Positions 8,791 through 17,600 of a stretch of 64,000 nt of DNA are shown here, in pieces. Position 1 is the first letter of the stretch. Each line of letters starts with the position of its first letter. This DNA comes from Granulicella sp. S156 (GTDB taxonomy: Bacteria; Acidobacteriota; Terriglobia; Terriglobales; Acidobacteriaceae): positions 76,358-140,357 of the forward strand of contig NZ_LMUH01000025.1 of assembly GCF_009766105.1 (NCBI RefSeq), in the 5' to 3' direction. Under the pieces are notes generated by a model. It ran no database searches. It had not been told where the DNA came from and saw nothing but the letters and a program-made list of their open reading frames with translations. Made by a program: the position numbers and the translations under genes.

Positions 8791-8947
8791 GATAAATGCT
8801 ATTCGTACCGATCTCCGCAAAACGTCTGCGGCCTCTGCGCTAAAAAAGCGATCTCCGGGTGTGGCCACACCCTTCCACCACCTGAAACGTCTATACTCTG
8901 AAACGGACAAACTGTACGCGAATCTACCGCGACATTTCGAGGAAGTG

Positions 8948-9469
8948 ATGAATACCCAGACCTGCTGCAAGACCCGCCGTACCTCCAGAGAATCCGGCTT
9001 CACCCTTATCGAACTGCTGATCGTGATGTCTATCATCCTCATTCTAGCGACATTCGCTATTCCAGGCATGCAAAAGGCCATCATCAAGGCGAATGAGTCC
9101 TCCGCCATCCAGTCGGTGCGCATGCTGAACTCTATGGAGGCTGAGTACAACTCCGCCTACCCGCAGCACGGCTTTGCCTGCTCGCTGGCATCCCTGGGCG
9201 GAAAGGCCGGTTCCGGACCGCCGACCGCGGAAGCCGCTCAATTGATCAACGAAGACCTCGCCAGCGGCTCTAAGTCCGGCTACACGTTCAGCATCACCTG
9301 CGGCGCTAAAACGACGATCAACAATGTCGACCAGGTCAACGGCTACCAGGTCAATGCCGTGCCCAACTCCGTGGGACACTCCGGAAACCGCAGCTTCTGC
9401 GCCGACGAGAACGCCCAGATCCGCTTCGATCCCAAGGGCGGCACGAACTGCACAGACCTGCTGCAGTAA
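8948..9469 (+). CDS. Type IV pilin-like protein 1 (prepilin, class III signal)
   Basis: A 173-residue protein. The prepilin peptidase site is unambiguous: basic leader of 17 residues ending RESG, then FTLIELLIVMSIILILATFA with Glu at mature position +5 and a hydrophobic helix that buries in the pilus core. The globular part has two or three Cys and ends with AQIRFDPKGGTNCTDLLQ. It is close to GspG/PilA-like minor pilins, and acidobacterial genomes carry many such single pilins. The ATG at 8948 follows GAGGAAGTG. It is paralogous to the next gene, with which it shares the Cys pattern and the IRFDPKGG ending. A strong hairpin terminator follows, so the two pilins are probably separate transcripts. 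Confidence 0.88.
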   Translation: MNTQTCCKTRRTSRESGFTLIELLIVMSIILILATFAIPGMQKAIIKANESSAIQSVRMLNSMEAEYNSAYPQHGFACSLASLGGKAGSGPPTAEAAQLINEDLASGSKSGYTFSITCGAKTTINNVDQVNGYQVNAVPNSVGHSGNRSFCADENAQIRFDPKGGTNCTDLLQ

Positions 9470-9488
9470 GCTCCTCTTCTCCAGCTAC

Positions 9489-9515
9489 AAAGGCCGCCTC
9501 AAATGGGCGGCCTTT
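9489..9515 (+). terminator. Rho-independent-type terminator after pilin 1
   Basis: AAAGGCCGCC (9489-9498) and GGCGGCCTTT (9506-9515) form a perfect 10-bp stem with a 7-base loop, followed by GTTTA. It sits 20 bases after the pilin 1 stop. Confidence 0.8.
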
Positions 9516-9578
9516 GTTTACTATAGTTCGTTATTCTGGGTTGTCCTGGAGTCTGCTTCTCCCTCGTATCCGCAAAGA

Positions 9579-10085
9579 ATGCCCATGAAGATTGCTGTGA
9601 GTCAGCGCAAGAAGGAATCCGGTTTCAATTTAACCGAACTGTTGGTCGTCATAGCCGTCATTCTGGTCATCATGACGATTGGCTTGCCGGCCTTGCAGCA
9701 GAACACCAAACACGCCAACGAGACCTCGGCCATATCGTTGCTGCGCGATCTCAACTATTACGAAGCCGCTTACAACGCGGCCTATCCGACGCACGGTTTT
9801 GCCTGTTCTTTCAAAGCGTTGGGTGGCACGCCAGGGGTGGGAGCGCCAACCGTTGAGGCAGCGCAGTTGATGCCCGAAGATTTGTCTACCGGGAAGAAAT
9901 CCGGCTACACCTTCTCCTTCTCAGACTGCAAGAAGACGACGATCAACGATCGCGACCAGTACAGCAGCTATCAGATCACGGCGATGCCCGACAAAGCTGG
10001 TTATCGAGGCTTCTGCTCGGACGAGGGTGGGCATATCCGGTTCGATCCCAAGGGTGGGAGCAATTGCACAGAGTTGCTGCGATAG
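9579..10085 (+). CDS. Type IV pilin-like protein 2 (prepilin)
   Basis: A 168-residue protein with leader MPMKIAVSQRKKESG and then FNLTELLVVIAVILVIMTIG, a class III prepilin signal with Glu +5. The FN-T variant replaces the common FTLIE. The mature part aligns with pilin 1 along its whole length: YNAAYPTHGFACSFKALGG versus YNSAYPQHGFACSLASLGG, then AAQLMPEDL, KSGYTFSFS and IRFDPKGGSNCTELLR. It is therefore a tandem duplication product. The start could be ATG 9579 or 9585; neither has a strong ribosome site. It would be cleaved and N-methylated by PilD and assembled in a type IV pilus or pseudopilus. The machinery is not in this window. Confidence 0.86.
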   Translation: MPMKIAVSQRKKESGFNLTELLVVIAVILVIMTIGLPALQQNTKHANETSAISLLRDLNYYEAAYNAAYPTHGFACSFKALGGTPGVGAPTVEAAQLMPEDLSTGKKSGYTFSFSDCKKTTINDRDQYSSYQITAMPDKAGYRGFCSDEGGHIRFDPKGGSNCTELLR

Positions 10086-10126
10086 ATCTCCGAATGTGAC
10101 GTTTCAATAGGTTGAGGAAGTACAGC

Positions 10127-10267
10127 ATGTCCCTTTGGCCTTTGCAGCGATACAAGCATCCGCAAAATACAGGGGTTTCTAGACGCAAAGCGCGCCACAA
10201 ACATTTGCATCACGCTCTGCATCAAGGGGTTTCTTCGCTTCCGCTGGTCGGTCGAAATGACAGATGT
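10127..10267 (+). repeat. Composite repeat: repeat I interrupted by repeat II
   Basis: Repeat I blocks GCAAAATACAGG (from about 10162) and GCTGGTCGGTCGAAATGACAG (ending 10263) are split by a repeat II core (GACGCAAAGCGC at 10182-10193, then CACAAACATTTGCATCACG). The insert is flanked by direct copies of AGGGGTTTCT at 10171-10180 and 10225-10234. Repeat I at 21273-21317 is the uninterrupted form. Confidence 0.7.
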
Positions 10268-10328
10268 TGTGGCGGGTTCCCTTGCTCGGCGTTTCCAGAA
10301 GCAGCGTCTTGACTGTAAACTACCTAAA

Positions 10329-11009
10329 ATGAATATTTTGGCAAGAAAAATTCAACTCAAAACCGGCGGCAAACTCCTCTTGTTTGCGCTCGCCTTGCTT
10401 GCATTCAGGGCCTCTGTGTTCGCGCAGGCGCCCACGGCGGCCTCGCTCGCGAAGCAGGTGGATGCGCACTACAACCGGTTGCAATCGCTGCAGGCACGCT
10501 ATACCGAACGCTATCAGGGCATGGGGCTGGATCGTACCGAGACCGGAAGCCTGACGCTTCGTAAACCCGGACGCATGCGCTGGGCCTATGACACCCCCGC
10601 CGGCAAGCTCTTTATTCTCGATGGCAAGGACGCGATCTCCTACACCCCTGGGGATGCGCAGGCACAGCGCATCCCGGAGAAGAAGCTGGACGATCTGCGG
10701 TCGCCACTGCGCTTTCTGCTCGGACACACTGAGCTCGCAAAGGAACTCGATGGGTTGAGCCTGACCGTCGTGAACGGCGGCTATACGCTCTCCGGCACCC
10801 CTAAAGGCATGCAGCAGCGCGTCCATTCCCTCGCCCTTACAGTGGATGCAGCCGGGGCGATCCGCGCGATGCGTATCGAGGAGACGGACGGTGCAGTCAC
10901 GACCTTCAACTTCACCGACATGCACGAGAACATTCCGACCCGTGACGGCGACTTCATCTTCACACCGCCGCCGGGCGTTGCGATCGTCGACGGGGCTGCA
11001 CCGATCTAG
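10329..11009 (+). CDS. lolA: Outer-membrane lipoprotein carrier protein LolA-like
   Basis: A 226-residue protein with a signal peptide (KLLLFALALLAFRASVFAQ, cleaved near residue 33), so it is periplasmic. LolA features follow: LAKQVDAHYNRLQSLQARY, the strand GSLTLRKPGRMRWAYDTPAG, LFILDGKDAISYTPGDAQ, and the closing FNFTDMHENIPTRDGDFIF-TPPPG motif typical of LolA. It would accept lipoproteins from LolCDE and carry them to the outer membrane. The ATG at 10329 is chosen; the in-frame ATG at 10257 lies in the repeat upstream. No lolB or lolCDE is adjacent. Confidence 0.88.
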   Translation: MNILARKIQLKTGGKLLLFALALLAFRASVFAQAPTAASLAKQVDAHYNRLQSLQARYTERYQGMGLDRTETGSLTLRKPGRMRWAYDTPAGKLFILDGKDAISYTPGDAQAQRIPEKKLDDLRSPLRFLLGHTELAKELDGLSLTVVNGGYTLSGTPKGMQQRVHSLALTVDAAGAIRAMRIEETDGAVTTFNFTDMHENIPTRDGDFIFTPPPGVAIVDGAAPI

Positions 11010-11040
11010 TATCGGTTTCACGGATCATGCACAGCGGAGA

Positions 11041-11105
11041 TCTGCAACATGCAGGTCTCTCCACTACGGCGGCAAAAAACGCCGCCTCCGGTCGAGATGA
11101 CAAGG
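11041..11105. repeat. Degenerate repeat I-like element with GC hairpin
   Basis: TCTCTCCACTACGGC, CTCCGGTCGAGATGACA and a trailing ATGGGG resemble the end of repeat I. Between them GGCGGC and GCCGCC flank an AAAAAAC loop (about 11068-11087), making a strong hairpin that may also terminate lolA transcription. Confidence 0.5.
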
Positions 11106-11272
11106 TATGGGGATAGTCAAAAAAAGACCACCTCACACTATCGGTAAAGGTGCTCTCATGCAGATGCACCAGGCTTTTCCCAAAGAAACCAGTACTCGTT
11201 GAGCCTTTCGTGGTTACACGAACATATGATCGGCTCTAAACTATCCACCTTCACTCGGTGTACCGTACTTTC

Positions 11273-13408
11273 ATGCAGCTTCGTTCTCTCGCCGCACTCC
11301 TGGCTCTGGCTCTACCTGCAGCCGCACAGTCCGCATTGCACCTCGTTCCGATGCCGCGCGAGGTTGTGCCCAAGCCTGATCACGCACTGACTAGCGGTGT
11401 GACGGTCAACTGCTCCAGCTGCGATGCGGAGGACAGCTTTGCGGCTAATGACCTGCAGCAGACGCTTGCGGCACGTGGCGTTCCCAGTGGCAGTGGGCTG
11501 CGTATCGTGCTGCAACGCCTTGCGCAGCATCCGGATGCGAGTTTTACGGATGCGATGAAGCCGGAGGGCTACACCATCGTCTCCACGCCCGGGACGATTA
11601 CGCTCACCGGAGCTACTGCATCGGGAGTCTTCTATGCCGCGCAGACGGTAAAGCAGATGATCGAGCCTGCCGGTGAAGGACAGTTCGTCCTGCACGCGGC
11701 CAATATTCGGGATTACCCCGCGATGAGGTATCGCGGCCTGCATGACGATCTCTCGCGCGGCCCGGTCGATACGCTGGAGTTCCAGAAGAAGCTCGTCCGC
11801 ACGCTCGCGGCGTACAAGGCTAACCTCTACTCGCCATACTTCGAGCACACGCAGCAATATGCTTCCAATCCCCTGCCCGCACCGCCGGGAGGCAGCATCA
11901 GCGCCGAGGACGCACGCGAGCTGGTGGCCTATGCGAGGCAGTATCACGTGATGGTTGTGCCCGAGCAGGAGGCGTTTGGGCATCTGCATCACAACCTTCT
12001 CTACGACGAGTATCAGCAGCTTGCCGAGACGCCTCATGGCGCAGTCCTTGCACCCGGCCAGCCCGGCTCGCTCAAGGTGATCTCGCAGATGTTCGGCGAG
12101 CTCGCACAGATGTATCCAGCACCCTTTCTGCACGTCGGCGCGGACGAGACCGTTGATCTCGGACTTGGCCAGACCAAGGCCGCCGTCGATGCGCAGGGCC
12201 TGGGCAAGGTGTACCTCGACTTTATGCAGCAGATCGATACGACGCTGCGACCGTTGAATCGACGCCTACTCTTCTGGGGCGACATTGCGCAGGACTCGCC
12301 TGACCTGCTCAAGGCGATGTCCCCGCAGTTCAAGCGCGACACGATTGCCATTGGCTGGCAGTACAACCCCAACCCGGCGGGCTTCTCAAAGTATCTGAGG
12401 CCCTATGCGGACGCTGGCTTTGAGACCTGGGTGGCACCCGGCATCAACAACTGGTCGCGCGTGTATCCCAACTACAACTACGGACTGCAGAACATTCAAC
12501 AGTTCACGCGCGACGGCCAGCGTGCCGGCTCTACCGGCCAGCTCAACACGCTTTGGAACGACGATGGCGAAACGCTGGCCTCGAACAACTGGTACGGCAT
12601 TCTGTTTGGCGCAGCAGCAGCGTGGCAGCAGGGTGAAAGTTCGATTCCGCAGTTCGAAGAGAACTATGGGCAGGTCTTCCACGGCGATATCACCGGCAAA
12701 CTCAACCAGGCGCAGCTCGAAATCATGGCCGCGCACGAACTGCTGAAGACAGAGTTTAAGGTCAGCGATGGTTCGGACCTGCTCTTCTGGAGCGATCCTT
12801 GGGCCAAAGATCAGCAGCAGAATGCGGCGAAGCTTCGACCCTACCTGCACGAGCTTCGTTTGCATGCGGAGAAAGCGCTCGACCTGATTGCACAGGCCCG
12901 CGCCGCAGCCCCTGCACCCGCTACGCCTACGGTCTATAGTCCGACGAATCAGTTTCCGTCCAACCCCACCACCCTGCGCGAGACTGACGCGATCGACGCA
13001 ATGGAACTCGGCGCTCGCCGCCTCGACTTTATCGGACTGAAGTTTCAGCTCGCCGATGAGATCACCGTAGCCTATGCCCGGGCGCAGGCCACAGCGGCTT
13101 CAAGCGAGCGGAAACCTCATCCCTCGGTCAGCGCGCTGCTCTCTGAGATCAACAGCGTCAACGGGCGGATTCAGGACATCAAGGACGGCTACTCACTGCT
13201 ACGCGATCTCCACGCACAGCTCTGGCTGCGCACGAACCGGCCCTACGCGCTGCGGCCTGTGCTGGAGCACTACGATTACACCGTTGCCCTCTGGCTCTCA
13301 CGCATGGATAAGATGCGTAGCGTGCAGCGTCAGTGGGAAAGTACAAGAACCTTGCCCAGCGCAGCTGATGCGGGCATTCCACAACCGCCCCTGGGATCGA
13401 CAAACTGA
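11273..13408 (+). CDS. Secreted GH20 beta-N-acetylhexosaminidase
   Basis: A 711-residue protein with a signal peptide (MQLRSLAALLALALPAAAQS). The GH20 domain-2 region comes first, including PEGYTIVSTPGTITLTGAT and ASGVFYAAQTVKQM. The TIM barrel then starts at PAMRYRGLHDDLSRG. The catalytic Asp-Glu pair is D291-E292 in FLHVGADETVDLG, matching the H-x-G-x-DE signature. Trp-rich NTLWNDDGE and NNWYGILFGAAAAW belong to the active-site wall. About 200 extra C-terminal residues are helical and unassigned. GH20 enzymes release terminal GlcNAc/GalNAc using the substrate acetamido group. It ends one base before nagA, so the two are almost certainly cotranscribed. The ATG at 11273 gives the cleanest signal peptide. 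Confidence 0.9.
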   Translation: MQLRSLAALLALALPAAAQSALHLVPMPREVVPKPDHALTSGVTVNCSSCDAEDSFAANDLQQTLAARGVPSGSGLRIVLQRLAQHPDASFTDAMKPEGYTIVSTPGTITLTGATASGVFYAAQTVKQMIEPAGEGQFVLHAANIRDYPAMRYRGLHDDLSRGPVDTLEFQKKLVRTLAAYKANLYSPYFEHTQQYASNPLPAPPGGSISAEDARELVAYARQYHVMVVPEQEAFGHLHHNLLYDEYQQLAETPHGAVLAPGQPGSLKVISQMFGELAQMYPAPFLHVGADETVDLGLGQTKAAVDAQGLGKVYLDFMQQIDTTLRPLNRRLLFWGDIAQDSPDLLKAMSPQFKRDTIAIGWQYNPNPAGFSKYLRPYADAGFETWVAPGINNWSRVYPNYNYGLQNIQQFTRDGQRAGSTGQLNTLWNDDGETLASNNWYGILFGAAAAWQQGESSIPQFEENYGQVFHGDITGKLNQAQLEIMAAHELLKTEFKVSDGSDLLFWSDPWAKDQQQNAAKLRPYLHELRLHAEKALDLIAQARAAAPAPATPTVYSPTNQFPSNPTTLRETDAIDAMELGARRLDFIGLKFQLADEITVAYARAQATAASSERKPHPSVSALLSEINSVNGRIQDIKDGYSLLRDLHAQLWLRTNRPYALRPVLEHYDYTVALWLSRMDKMRSVQRQWESTRTLPSAADAGIPQPPLGSTN

Positions 13409-13409
13409 C

Positions 13410-14576
13410 ATGGCCACTACGACACTTACCGCTCGCTACCTCATCACCGACATCGGTTCCATCGAGTTCCCTGTCATCACCCTTTCCAGCGATGGAACGA
13501 TCACGGACATCAGCTCCGACCCTCGTGCGCTGGCGAACGAGCGGGACACGCTCACTGCTGCGTTCTTCGACATCCACACGCATGGCGCCATGGGACATGA
13601 CGTGATGCAGTCCTCGCCCGCAGAGCTCGGCGAGATGCAGCGCTTTCTTGCAACGCGTGGCGTGGCGCACTATCTGCCAACGACCGTCACAGCATCGGTG
13701 GATGCCACACTCAGTGCGCTGGAAGCGCTGGCCAACGCTATCGAGGCTGAGCCGCGCGACGGTGAAGCGCAGCCGGTTGGCATCCATCTCGAAGGACCGT
13801 TTCTTTCGCACGCCAAGCGTGGGGTGCATCCTCCGAACGACCTGCAGCCGCCTAGCATAACGCTCTTCGACCGCTTCCAGAGTGCGGCCCGTGGACACAT
13901 TGCGCTGATGACGATTGCGCCGGAGCTTCCTGGCGCGGTGGGCCTCATCGCTCACGCGCATCGCCAGGGCGTAAAGCTCTCGCTCGGCCACACCAATGCA
14001 ACCGCCGCCGATGCCATTGCGGGGATTGGAGCCGGGGCTAACAGTGCGACGCATACCTTCAATGCCATGCGGCCGCTCGACCATCGCGAGCCCGGCATTC
14101 TTGGAACGGTGCTCGATCCCAGGCCCGATCATGCTCCGCTCTTCGCTGAACTTATCTGCGACGGCGTTCACGTTGCGCCACCGCTGGTACGGCTGTGGCT
14201 CAAGGCAAAGGGGCTGGATCTCGCCATTCTGGTGACGGATGCGATGTCTGCCGCAGGCATGCCCGATGGCGACTACACGCTCGGCCACTTTGCCGTGAAG
14301 GTTGCCCATGGCCGCGCCCTGCTGGCAGAAGATCTGGCCGCCGGCAAAGAGACGCTGGCCGGTTCGGTGCTGACGATGGATCGAGCTGTCGCGAATCTGC
14401 AGCGGTACACCAATGCCCCGCTGGGCGATGCTGCGAGGCTCGCCTCCCACAACCCTGCGGCGATGCTAGGCAGGCCGGAGCTGACGCGGCTTGCTCCCGG
14501 ATCGCTCGCCAACCTCAATCGCTTTGACGCGAAGAATAACCTGGTCGCTACGTATGTTCGAGGTCGGGCCATTTAG
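13410..14576 (+). CDS. nagA: N-acetylglucosamine-6-phosphate deacetylase NagA
   Basis: A 388-residue cytoplasmic enzyme converting GlcNAc-6-P to GlcN-6-P and acetate. Visible family motifs: FFDIHTHGAMGHD (metal HxH), GIHLEGPFLSHAKRGVHP (metal Glu), LSLGHTNATAADA and SATHTFNAMRPLDHREPG (metal His residues), LICDGVHVAP, and LVTDAMSAAGMPDG with the catalytic Asp. It starts one base after the GH20 stop, which indicates translational coupling. The longer in-frame extension to 13074 runs through GH20 coding sequence and is rejected. It completes the catabolic link between released GlcNAc and central metabolism. No GlcNAc kinase or nagB is seen in the window. Confidence 0.95.
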   Translation: MATTTLTARYLITDIGSIEFPVITLSSDGTITDISSDPRALANERDTLTAAFFDIHTHGAMGHDVMQSSPAELGEMQRFLATRGVAHYLPTTVTASVDATLSALEALANAIEAEPRDGEAQPVGIHLEGPFLSHAKRGVHPPNDLQPPSITLFDRFQSAARGHIALMTIAPELPGAVGLIAHAHRQGVKLSLGHTNATAADAIAGIGAGANSATHTFNAMRPLDHREPGILGTVLDPRPDHAPLFAELICDGVHVAPPLVRLWLKAKGLDLAILVTDAMSAAGMPDGDYTLGHFAVKVAHGRALLAEDLAAGKETLAGSVLTMDRAVANLQRYTNAPLGDAARLASHNPAAMLGRPELTRLAPGSLANLNRFDAKNNLVATYVRGRAI

Positions 14577-14597
14577 TCTGGATCATCGCAAGCACAC

Positions 14598-14602
14598 AGG
14601 AG
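14598..14602 (+). promoter_or_regulatory. Shine-Dalgarno AGGAG fixing a TTG start
   Basis: AGGAG lies seven bases before the TTG at 14610. It is the best ribosome site in this gap and decides the start of the 1453-residue fusion gene. Confidence 0.8.
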
Positions 14603-14609
14603 AAAACAG

Positions 14610-17600
14610 TTGCCGAACGAGATTGCCGCACTTGCGTTACTCGAGATACCGACTCGACTCAGGGCCTTCGATCTAACGCTGGTAGCGATCTATCTTGTAG
14701 GCATTACGCTCTTCGGCCTGCGCTTTCGCGGCAAATCCGGCGGCGCCAAAGCAGACCGCTCGCTCAAGAGCTACTTCCTCGCCAACAATACGATTCCCTG
14801 GTGGGCCATCGCGCTGTCCATTGTGTCGGCCGAGACCTCAACCCTGACCATCATCTCCATTCCCGGCGTTGCCTTCGCGGGGGACTTCGGCTTTCTGCAG
14901 GTTGTGATCGGCTATATGCTCGGGCGCATTGTGGTGGCCGCGCTGTTTCTGCCGCGCTACTTCGCGGGTGAGATGCTTACTGCCTATCAGCTCATCGATC
15001 AGCGATTCGGCACTGTGCTGCACAAGGTGACTGCCGGATTGTTCTTGCTGACGCGTGCCGCCGCAGAGGGCGTGCGTGTCTTCGCGGTGTCTATCGTCGT
15101 CGGCATCGCGATTGGGACGCGCGATGTGCTGTCTATCGGGATTATCTCTGCGCTGACTTTGCTCTACACCTTTGAAGGCGGCATGGCTGCAGTTATCTGG
15201 ACCGATGTTGTGCAGATGGCAATCTACGTCGGCGGAACGCTTGTTGCGCTGCTCACACTGGGCTCGCATGTAACGGGAGGCTGGAGCCAGATTCACACAG
15301 TGGCGGCCGCTGCTGGCAAGTTCCACATGCTCGACTTCAGCATGAACCTTACGAAGACCTATACCTTCTGGGCCGGGGTGCTGGGCGGAACGTTCCTCAC
15401 GATGGCCTCACATGGGACGGACCAGTTGATGGTGCAGCGCATGCTGGCTGCGCGTAATCTGCGCGAGTCGCGGCTGGCGATCCTTAGCTCCGGCGTTGTG
15501 ATCTTCGTGCAGTTCGCCTTCTTCCTGCTCATTGGCGTGGGATTGTATGTGTTCTATGGCCAGCACCCTGCGAGCTTTGCCAGCGCCGACCGCATCTTCC
15601 CAACATTTATCGTGCGCGAGATGCCGATTGGCATCGCAGGCCTGCTGGTTGCGGCGATTCTTGCGGCGGCGATGTCGAACCTCTCAGCCGCGCTCAATTC
15701 CCTGTCGTCGACAACGGTCGTCGATTTCTACATGCACCTGCGACCGCAGGCTGATGACCGCGAACGGACGATCGTCTCGAAGTCTTCAACGCTTTTGTGG
15801 GCGCTTGTGCTCTTTGCGATTGCGGTCTACTCCGTGGGCGTGGGCGGGAAAGGCCATGTGGTCGAGATTGGGCTCTCCATCGCGTCGGTTGCTTATGGAT
15901 GCCTGCTGGGTGTATTTCTGCTGGGCACGCTCACGAAGTTCGCGACAGAGATTGGCGCGACCATTGGTATGGTTTGCGGCTTCGTGCTGAATCTTTGGCT
16001 GTGGCAAGGAGTGTTCCCCGTGCATCTCGGACCCATTACGGTTCCACACGTAGCGTGGACCTGGTACGTGTTGATCGGCGCAGTAGCGACGTTCGCCATC
16101 GGCTCGCTCGTGAGCCTGGTCTTCGCGAAGCAATCTGCACGAAGGCCTGCAGTGGCCCTTCTCCTGCTCCTGTCTTTCCTGTTGTCCTTCCGAGGTGCAG
16201 CAGCACAAACGCAAGTCATACCTGCGCCAGACTTCTCTCCCGTCTCCACACTCATCAACGGTGCCATCGCCGCACATAAGCTCCCCGGCGCGGTAGTGGT
16301 CATCGGCCATGGCGGTCATATCGCCTTCGAGCAAGCCTATGGGGCCCGCAAGCTCGCGGGAGAACCCGGCCTCGATGGCACACCTGCGCCTGCCGAGCCG
16401 ATGACAGAGGACACGATCTTCGATATGGCCTCGCTCAGCAAGTGTCTCTCTACGGCGACAGCCGTGATGCAGCTTTACGAGCAAGGCAAGCTGCAGTTCG
16501 ATGACCCTATTCAGAAGTACTTGCCCGACTTCAATGCCACTCACGATGCAGAGCGCGCGCAGGTGACGATCCGCATGCTGCTCACGCATACTTCAGGGGA
16601 AGCTGCTGACGTGAACCAGAAGGATGTCTGGGGACTCGCTGCGCCGGATAAGGCTGAGGGCTTCCATCGCGCGCTGACGACGACGCTGCAATCCGCTCCG
16701 GGTGCGGTGTTTCGCTACTCGGACATCAACTTCATCCTGCTCGGTGATCTGGTAGAAACGCTTAGCGGCGAATCGCTCGACATCTACGCGTTGGAGCACA
16801 TCTACAAACCGCTGGGCATGACGGAGACGCGTTATCTGCCGCTCGCGAAGGCTTGCGGCCCACATCAGGTGGCTGGTTCGGCTATTGTGTGGCAACGACC
16901 ACCGGTGGGACATATGCTGTTTGCCTGTCCACAAGGAACATGGAGCACCTCGTTGCTGCCACGCATCGCTCCCACTGCGCACGACGATGAAGGCAAGTCC
17001 GATCCTGCAACCAACCCCGACTTCGATCGTCTGCTGCGCGGCACGGTGCATGACCCAAGCACACGCCGTATGGGTGGCGTTGCGGGCCATGCCGGTGTCT
17101 TCTCGACGGCACACGATGTCTCGCTCTTCGCGCAGGCATTACTGGACCGCCTCGCCGGGCGTCCCAGCAACTTTCCGCTGAAGCAATCGACGCTCGAACT
17201 GATGACCACGCCCGAGCAACCGGGTCATAGGGCGAATGACCTTAGCGATTCGAACGCCGCGCAGGAGAAGGCTAAGGAAGTGCGATCAGGCAGCTCCTAC
17301 GACCCGCTTCTGGCACCCAGCTATCCCGCGATTTCATCGCGAAGTCTGCGCGGCTTTGGGTGGGACATCGATACAGCGTTCTCTAAACCGCGCGGCGACG
17401 TGTTCCCTATCGGCAGCTTTGGCCACACCGGCTTCACCGGCACTTCTCTCTGGATGGACCCAGGCTCCGATACTTATGTGATCCTGCTGGCCAATGCGAT
17501 TCACCCGCGCGGGAATCCACCGATCTCGAATCTGCGGGGCGACGTTGCGAGCGCCGCTGCAATCGCGCTCCATCTCTACGGCGACATCCCATCCGGTGAT

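Noticed and set aside
10257-10328. ATG at 10257 as start of lolA
   Set aside because: Again inside repeat I; the signal peptide starts properly at 10329.
13179-14450. 423-codon frame on the minus strand opposite nagA
   Set aside because: Arg/Cys-rich translation without any motif, fully antisense to a certain nagA; a shadow of GC-rich codon structure.
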